From Phoronis australis (taxonomy: Eukaryota; Phoronida; Phoronidae): a DNA stretch of 64,000 nt. The position numbers and the translations under genes are program-made. Positions 57,781 through 64,000 of this stretch are shown piece after piece. Every line of letters begins with the position of its first letter. Positions within the stretch are counted from its first letter, which is position 1. Under the pieces are notes generated by a model. That model saw only the letters and a list, made by a program, of their open reading frames with translations. It was not told where the DNA came from and did not search any database. The stretch spans positions 20,800 through 84,799 of the forward strand of contig NMRA01000669.1 in the NCBI GenBank assembly GCA_002633005.1, given 5' to 3'.

Positions 57781-59060
57781 CTAATCTTCAGAACAAATCA
57801 AAAGAACCGATTTATTTACAGGGCGCCAAAAGGTTGACGTCAATGTTTTAACATGACAGCTCCTTACGAGACCATTTTGATCAGTCACTAAGTCTGTCAC
57901 ACGATCCATCTTCCAGTCACCGGGGAAGGCCTTCCTCCTTGATGAGTACAACATCATTCACTCTCATATTGCGACTTGGAACTTGCCACTTTCGACGACA
58001 TTGCAATGTAGTCAAATACTCTTTTCTCCATCTTGTCCAAAAGAGATTCGCCAAGTATTGGGCGCGCCTCCAACGCTTACGTAAATAAACGTCTTCTCGC
58101 TGAAACTTTCCAGGTGGAGGGAGCAATATCAGTGTCTTAAAAGTAAGAATGTTGCTCGGTGATAACGGATCCAAATCGTCGGGGTCACTAGATACAGTTG
58201 TAAGGGGTCTTGAATTCACTATGGCCTCCGCCTCACACAATACTGTATGCAGAACGTAATCATTTAAGCGATCACATTCGCGCAATGTGGATGATAACAC
58301 TTTCCGAACAGTGCGAATTTGACGTTCCCAAAGACCACCGAAGTTACTAGCAGTTGGCGGGTTGAACGACCAGTCAATATTTTCTGTCAACAAGTACCTC
58401 TGAATACGTTCCTGGTCCATTTCATCTATGGCTGCTCGTAACTCACGATCGGCTCCCACGAAGTTCGTTCCGTTGTCACTGAATATGGTATGAACTGGCC
58501 CTCGTCTGGCCAAAAATCGGCGCAGAGCATTAATGAAGCAGTCAGTCTCAAGGCTTTTAACCACTTCTAAATGTATGGCTCGGCTAGAGAAACAAGTAAA
58601 CATAACACCGTATCGCTTATACACCTTTCTACCTTCTTTAACTTGGAACGGACCTAACAAATCTGTGCCTGTTTACGTAAAAGGTGCTTGTGGAATAGTG
58701 CGTTCAACAGGCAAATTGGCCATCTTTTGATCACATTCTTGACCACGTAGACGACGGCAAGTCACACATCTGTTAATAACTCTACGAACAGCAGCGTTGG
58801 CGGCAACAATCCAGAACTTCTCTCGTAAGGTTGAAAGAACATGATTCCGACCAGCGTGAGCCAAGCGCTCATGATAATGGCGAACAACAAGCGTTGTAAC
58901 GTGTCTAGGCAGTACGATGGGATGCTTCATACCATCCTCTAGCAAAGTTTTACCGAGACGACCGCCAACACGTAACAAACCTCTGTCCAAGAAAGGGTCC
59001 AGCGTGATCAGCGGTGTACTTTTCTTGGCTCTACCGTTACCTTAGAGCCTTTCAAAATCA
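57781..59060 (-). pseudogene. BEL/Pao integrase region, broken
   Basis: Continues the gag-pol frame after a frameshift near 59195. An H2C2 zinc-binding segment (HYHERLAHAG, then CVTCRRLRG) spans 58990-58700. A DDE integrase core follows, with IFSDNGTNFVG and the Glu in NFGGLWERQIR. Lesions are an in-frame TAA at 59042-59044, a TAA at 58673-58675, and a one-base frame change near 57925 after which the C-terminal tail reaches a stop at 57781. Integrase would insert the cDNA; this copy cannot make it whole. Confidence 0.8.
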
Positions 59061-59088
59061 TCTCTGAAGTATTGTCTCTGAGTAAATT

Positions 59089-62000
59089 TTAACACATTGG
59101 CTTCCGCTTCATGCAACTCCTCAACCGCAAGTGGTGCTGACAACCAACTCTGGTCACTGGTGTCTCCATCTCTTTTTCGTTGCACCAACCATTTCTACTG
59201 AAGACAGCTACAGCTTTCTTTAACGGCAACCATTTAGAATAGTAATCAATCAATCGTTGCAAACCGCTAACACCTTCATTAGAACTCGTCGCATTCACAA
59301 AAGTCGGAGAACCGGCAGCTTCATCACTAGGCACTGGAAACGCGCTTGGCTGAGGATAATAACAGTCACCAAACAACAAGAAATTGGGACCATTAAACCA
59401 ACTATCGTGACAGAGAAACTTCTCAGCATCTAAACCGCGTGACGCACAATCAGCTGGGTTAAATTCAGAACGCACATACCTCCACTGTGAAGGGTTGCTG
59501 AAGTCTAATATTTGCTGTACCCTGTTGGCGACGAAAACCGGGAACCTATTACTGCGACTGTGCACATAATACAGAACCGTCATAGAATCTGTGTGGAAGA
59601 CCGATTTTGCCGGATCCAGGTCGAGTTCGTTGCACAGCATTCTCCCAATCTGTACGGACACTGTAGCGGCTGTAAGTTCCAGCTTGGGAATCGTCATTCG
59701 TCTGAGAGGCGCGACCCTGGCTTTACCTAATAATAGAGAACAGTGAACAATACCATCATCGTTAACAATACGTAAATAAGCACAACACCCGTAACCGTCA
59801 CTGCTTGCATCCGAAAACACGTGCAACTGCTGAAGAACGACGTTACTGAATTCTTGTGGGACGTAACAACGCCGAATGTTGACTTCCTCCATACGGGGTA
59901 ATTCTGAAAGCCACTTCTGCCATCGTGCATGGTAAACTTCTGGAATCTCATCATCCCAATGTAGACCGTCTTCTTTACACAAGTCTTGCAACAGCTTCTT
60001 TGCTTGAAGCACAAATGGTGCTAAGAAACCGAGAGGGTCATAAAGCGAAGCAGTAGTGGATAAGATTGCCCTTCTGGTCATGTCCTTTGGTCTTATCTTT
60101 ATGGAGAAACCAAGATAATCCGATGACATCTTCCATTGAATGCCCAAAGCACGCTCTGTCGGCAAGCATTCGTAGTCCAAAGTTTTAGCTTGTAGTTCCT
60201 TGGACCTTTCTTCAACAGGGATGGAGTCTAGTAGCGCACGACTGTTACTGGCGAATTTTGTCAAGTGGAACCCTCCACTCAAGCACGCTTTGCAAAGATC
60301 TTTCACCAACCGAATAGCCTGCTCGTCACTGTTAACAGCCTTCAAGCAGTCGTCAACGTAAAAGTTTCGTTGGATCGTGGTTGCTACATCAGGATCGCAA
60401 TTTTCGGCAGTTTTTCTGAGGGCGAAGTTAGACACACTAGGGGACGATGAAGCGCCGAAAAGATGTACCGTCATTCGGTAGTCCTCCAATCTGGTCTGTA
60501 AGTCACCGTCAGGCCACCAAACGAATCTTAGAAAATCTCGTTGGCATTCAGGTACCTTTACTTGGTAAAACATGGTCTCGATGTCTGCTGAAAACGCTAT
60601 TTGTCCACCACGAAATCTTGTCAAAACACCGATGACTGAGTTGGTAAGATTTGGACCTTGAATCAACTGATCGTTTAAGGACGTGCCTTGAAACTTGGCT
60701 GCACAGTCGAACACCACCCTCAACTTTTTCTTCTGCGGATGGTACACACCATGGTGCGGGAGGTACCAAGTAAAACCTTTGCGACCTTGAACTTCCTTAG
60801 CTGGCACTTTCTCTGCATAACCCTTAGTTAAAAGATTGTCGATAAATGTCTTGTACTCGTTGTAGTACAAACTGTCTCCCATCATCTTTTTTCTTTGGTA
60901 TGATGCTCTGTGGACAGCTTGTGATCTGTTGTAATTCATTACAATATTCTGATTTCTGAAAGGAAGTGGGATCTCAAAGTGGCCGTCGACATTCTTCACG
61001 CATTGGTTGGCACGATCCATGAACTCCAAGTCCTCTCTAGAGTGGCCCTTCTCATTCGGGTGCGAGCCAGCGATACAGTCCTTGAAGTCCATAGCAAGCG
61101 TGTTGATAACGTGTCCAGGATCCAGAAACGGAATTTCCTTCACAGAACAGGATTCAACAACTTGAATGCGATTACAGTACGTCATGTAGGCACCAAGAGG
61201 ATTGTCGGAAATATGCACGACACCGTTGACTGTCCATCCGTGACGCAAGCGAACGGCAAATGGTCCATCACCTTCAGTAGGAACCACCTGTAACGGCTGA
61301 AGCGCAGAGGGGCAACTTGAACCTATAAGCAAACCAATGTAAATATTTGGCATTAATGGAGGAATATTTTGAGCAACCTCACGAAGATAATTGACTTTTT
61401 CGAGAACCTCCGGCGTAGGGATATGGCGAGTGTCCACTGGTATCTGCTCACGAGAGTAAGCTTTCTGGATCGTCAAAGGATTATGGCCGTTCATGTCAGT
61501 AACTTCCAGATCTTTTATAACCGTAGTATTCACATAATTGCGCCCGTGCATGGTGTGGAGATCGAGGGCAACTTCGTGACCTGTAGCATGTAAATCAGCT
61601 TTAAGACGATCTGTCAGGAAACATCCACTGCTACCATTGTCAAAGAATGCGTATGTCAGTACCTCAGTATCATTACCTTTCTGTCTAACACGAACTGGAA
61701 TAATTTCATGAAGTGTTTTCTGATTGCAATCATCAAACGAAGGGGTGTGGCAGGTACTTACTTGAGCTGTTTGAAGATCGTGTGAAGAGGAGTTGATCAA
61801 CGACTTAGGTTGCGTACCTCGTGTGGGTGGTGCAGACACCTTGCGTTGCTGTCCCGAGACAACTGGTAACGCCGTCGGAGCATCAGAATCAAGGTCAGGG
61901 GTCGTTGGCGAATGTTTACCATACTCAAACTTGTTTGTATCGTTCGTCGCTGATCTCTCTACGTGAAGTGTAGTAGGGTGACTTTTAAAGCATTTTTCGC

Positions 62001-63585
62001 AAATGCGACGATTCGAACACCCTTTAGACACATGACCATAATGAAGGCAACCGAAACATAATTTCTTGTCCATTATGAACTTGCGTTTGTCATCCATAGA
62101 CAACGGTCTAAACGAATCACAATCATTTAAGTGGTGGTCCAGTAAACAATAATGGCACACTGGCGACTTTCTTTCACGTGATGGCGTCGTTTCCGTGGTG
62201 GCAGCAAAACTGGTCTTTGAATAAGTCAGCTTGGGTGGTCTTGCCGCAGCTTCCTTCCCGAAAATAGGGTCGTTGGCAGTCTCCGCAGCCTTCTGAATGA
62301 AGCTTACAAGCCTGGCAAACGTGACATTTTTGCGTCGTTCATCGCTGTTCACAAAGTCGCGCCATTTGTTTTGCAGATACAATGGAAGTTTGTGAACAAT
62401 TGCTTGAAGATTAGGTATGTGATTCAACACCGACAAGTATTCAATCTTCGACATGGCGTGCTCACATTGTTTTAGAAAAACTGAAAATCGCTTAATACCA
62501 CTGCAATCTTCAGGCTTAATTGCAGGCCATGAGTGGAGTTTATTCAAGAACGACGAAGCAACCTTGTACGGGTCACCGTATTCACGTTTCAAAGTTCGCC
62601 GTGCTTCTTTGTACCCATCTTCTGGATTCATGAAGAGACATCCGGCTACGAGTTCCTTTGCTTCGCCTCTTAAGTAAGAGTCCAAGTAGTATAAGCGCTC
62701 TGTGTCGGTTGAAGTCAGTGGTACAATTTGCGAATCGAATGCCATCTCGAATGTCAAAAAGGTCTTGATGTCTCCCGTAAACGTCATGAGATTTGGTGGC
62801 GGCAGACGTAATGTTGATAACATACGGGTCAATTCTTTATCGGAATTTTCAGGTTTAGAAATAAGAGACGTAGGTGGCATAACCTGAGCACCTGGAACGC
62901 TCTGCTGGGGTAAACTAAATGCTTTTGATTTGACGCATGACCCGGAGTCATTGGTACTTGACGCAGCTTTCAGCACTGCCTCCTCGGCGTTTGCTTTGGC
63001 GATCCGGACATTCAGGGCAGACAACAAATGGTGACGTTTAGCTTCGATTTCGGCCTTTTTTAGCTCGGCCTCCATTTTTAACGACTCCTCCAATGCGGCC
63101 TTTTCAGCTGCCAAACCGGCGGTTGTCATGGCGGCTTTCAACCTGAGGGCGTGTGAACTTTCCGAGGATTTCTTAGAGCACGTTGACGAACGCCTAGAAG
63201 TCCCTCGCGAAGAAGCTTTAACTGAAACTTCGGATACTGAGTGAAGGTTTTGTTGAAGCGAATGTTCCGTTTCCATTACCCACTGGTGTACAGTATCACA
63301 AAATTCATGAAACACTTGAATCTGATCGTGGTACTTCTGAGTCACTGTCTTACGATGTAACTCAGTTGTGATCAACGCTATATGACTCTGATAAGCGTCT
63401 GCAAAAACCTGTATATTATGACTAAATGTAACCAGTTCATCTTTGACTAGATGCAAGCGCTCTGGACTTTCCATTAACTTTTTCATTTTTGTCATCTGCC
63501 TTGTTGCCACAGCTTGAGTCGATGACTGTCGCATCTTCAAGTCATTTAACCTAAAGGTGTCAGCTGCTCCATCTTCAGACGACAT
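59089..63585 (-). CDS. BEL/Pao gag-pol polyprotein (1,498 codons)
   Basis: Domains in order: Glu/Lys/Ala-rich coiled coil (about 145-205) and a DUF1759-like gag core (265-435, LPPPNLMTFTGD). Zinc knuckles lie at 477-540 (CHYCLLDHHLNDC, CFGCLHYGHVSKGC). The aspartic protease (625-790) has FFDNGSSG with Asp649. Reverse transcriptase (about 930-1110) has SADIETMF (Asp1001) and YVDD (1076-1079). The Pao A17-type linker (1140-1230) has LYDPLGFLAPF. RNase H (1255-1385) has Asp1259, Glu1303 and Asp1333. The last about 25 residues are out of frame because of a shift near 59195. The start is the first Met after the leader. It is the only long intact frame here and looks young. Confidence 0.93.
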   Translation of the reverse strand: MSSEDGAADTFRLNDLKMRQSSTQAVATRQMTKMKKLMESPERLHLVKDELVTFSHNIQVFADAYQSHIALITTELHRKTVTQKYHDQIQVFHEFCDTVHQWVMETEHSLQQNLHSVSEVSVKASSRGTSRRSSTCSKKSSESSHALRLKAAMTTAGLAAEKAALEESLKMEAELKKAEIEAKRHHLLSALNVRIAKANAEEAVLKAASSTNDSGSCVKSKAFSLPQQSVPGAQVMPPTSLISKPENSDKELTRMLSTLRLPPPNLMTFTGDIKTFLTFEMAFDSQIVPLTSTDTERLYYLDSYLRGEAKELVAGCLFMNPEDGYKEARRTLKREYGDPYKVASSFLNKLHSWPAIKPEDCSGIKRFSVFLKQCEHAMSKIEYLSVLNHIPNLQAIVHKLPLYLQNKWRDFVNSDERRKNVTFARLVSFIQKAAETANDPIFGKEAAARPPKLTYSKTSFAATTETTPSRERKSPVCHYCLLDHHLNDCDSFRPLSMDDKRKFIMDKKLCFGCLHYGHVSKGCSNRRICEKCFKSHPTTLHVERSATNDTNKFEYGKHSPTTPDLDSDAPTALPVVSGQQRKVSAPPTRGTQPKSLINSSSHDLQTAQVSTCHTPSFDDCNQKTLHEIIPVRVRQKGNDTEVLTYAFFDNGSSGCFLTDRLKADLHATGHEVALDLHTMHGRNYVNTTVIKDLEVTDMNGHNPLTIQKAYSREQIPVDTRHIPTPEVLEKVNYLREVAQNIPPLMPNIYIGLLIGSSCPSALQPLQVVPTEGDGPFAVRLRHGWTVNGVVHISDNPLGAYMTYCNRIQVVESCSVKEIPFLDPGHVINTLAMDFKDCIAGSHPNEKGHSREDLEFMDRANQCVKNVDGHFEIPLPFRNQNIVMNYNRSQAVHRASYQRKKMMGDSLYYNEYKTFIDNLLTKGYAEKVPAKEVQGRKGFTWYLPHHGVYHPQKKKLRVVFDCAAKFQGTSLNDQLIQGPNLTNSVIGVLTRFRGGQIAFSADIETMFYQVKVPECQRDFLRFVWWPDGDLQTRLEDYRMTVHLFGASSSPSVSNFALRKTAENCDPDVATTIQRNFYVDDCLKAVNSDEQAIRLVKDLCKACLSGGFHLTKFASNSRALLDSIPVEERSKELQAKTLDYECLPTERALGIQWKMSSDYLGFSIKIRPKDMTRRAILSTTASLYDPLGFLAPFVLQAKKLLQDLCKEDGLHWDDEIPEVYHARWQKWLSELPRMEEVNIRRCYVPQEFSNVVLQQLHVFSDASSDGYGCCAYLRIVNDDGIVHCSLLLGKARVAPLRRMTIPKLELTAATVSVQIGRMLCNELDLDPAKSVFHTDSMTVLYYVHSRSNRFPVFVANRVQQILDFSNPSQWRYVRSEFNPADCASRGLDAEKFLCHDSWFNGPNFLLFGDCYYPQPSAFPVPSDEAAGSPTFVNATSSNEGVSGLQRLIDYYSKWLPLKKAVAVFSRNGWCNEKEMETPVTRVGCQHHLRLRSCMKRKPMC

Positions 63586-63747
63586 GATGAACTATTGATT
63601 TGGTCACTGCACGAACACTGAGCCTGACACTTTATTCGACCATGGTAACAATAGATATTGTTCCCCGAGAACCATTCGTCACGCTCCAGTATTCAGCTGG
63701 TCACCATAGCATTACACGGGTTACGTAACGCAGGCATGATTTTACTA
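63586..63747 (-). promoter_or_regulatory. Leader and primer-binding region of the BEL/Pao element
   Basis: Between the 5' LTR and the gag start. The bases directly after the LTR (minus strand TAGTAAAATC) are not the usual TGG of a tRNA 3' end; a TGGTGACC lies about 40 bases further in. The primer tRNA could not be decided. Confidence 0.4.
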
Positions 63748-64000
63748 TGTTCTGGCGCAGTGTCAGCGAACAATCGAGAGAAACACAGGTGATTCTACGT
63801 ACAGCATAATTCTTTTATTCGTGTGCCGTCAGTACATAGACAAACCCGTAAACTGAAATAAACAAAACCCTGAGTCACTACTACGAAATATAATACAAGC
63901 ACAGGCAGTGACAATATATACAAAACCGTTATTTACATCAACGAAGAAAATGTACAAGTAACGAAATGGCTACATCAGATAAACTGAATCTTATATGAAA
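63748..64000 (-). mobile_element. 5' LTR of BEL/Pao element (partial)
   Basis: First 253 bases of the LTR as written on plus, matching 57005-57259. The rest lies beyond the window, so the target duplication cannot be checked. Confidence 0.9.

Overview
This 64 kb window is eukaryotic, transposon-rich and AT-rich. It has no operons and no long host gene; the only intact long reading frame belongs to a retrotransposon. The mixture of BEL/Pao, Ty3-like, Penelope-like, LINE, TTAA-target THAP/Kolobok-like and hAT-like elements, together with tRNA-like SINE pieces, fits a marine invertebrate. An invertebrate deuterostome such as amphioxus is plausible, but no marker gene proves it. One 31-base N gap lies at 12919-12949 and one N at 57471.

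Host genes. The best host-gene candidate is a pair of related small genes on the minus strand that ordinary ORF finding misses because the coding exons are very short. Copy 1 has a conserved 5' exon (donor at 22882), a start-codon exon (21260-21324) and a terminal exon (11069-11184). Joined in phase, these give a 58-residue protein with an N-myristoylation-type start, hydrophobic stretches and a charged tail. Copy 2 has the matching pieces at 56177-56390, about 53148-53214 and 46648-46754, but its donor and phase look damaged. Most of 11-21 kb and 47-53 kb is therefore intron filled with mobile DNA. Lone exon-like pieces also occur at 6509-6653 (minus) and 7021-7088 (plus).

Layout. 0-6.2 kb: nested inverted-repeat elements with decayed THAP and TSO1/CXC coding traces, a 97-bp hAT-like hairpin with a perfect 8-bp target duplication, and a 150-bp hairpin. 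6.2-11 kb: exon-like pieces, tRNA-like SINE pieces, a TIR element and a first copy of the CCCAGTAAACATG family. 11.5-21.2 kb: one Ty3-like gag-protease remnant split into three collinear parts by an 8.2 kb palindrome of foldback elements. 23.2-33.6 kb: two inverted 3.4 kb TTAA-flanked transposons with decayed transposase genes, around another TIR element. 34.3-36.2 kb: a Kolobok-like element with THAP transposase and P2RX7_C-like genes. 36.3-45.2 kb: an old tandem array, an integrase-like remnant, a 4 kb TIR transposon and a MITE. 48.9-52.1 kb: Penelope-like element copies around a LINE 3' end. 53.6-54.5 kb: a TIR element with a 137-codon ORF. 57.0-64.0 kb: a BEL/Pao LTR retrotransposon on the minus strand with a 1,498-codon gag-pol frame and a broken integrase end; its second LTR runs off the window.

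How the parts relate. Almost everything is parasitic DNA in layers: host intron, then Ty3-like remnant, then foldback palindrome, then hairpin MITEs and a spliceable exon inside the palindrome arms. The palindrome predicts that about 1.94 kb is hidden in the N gap.
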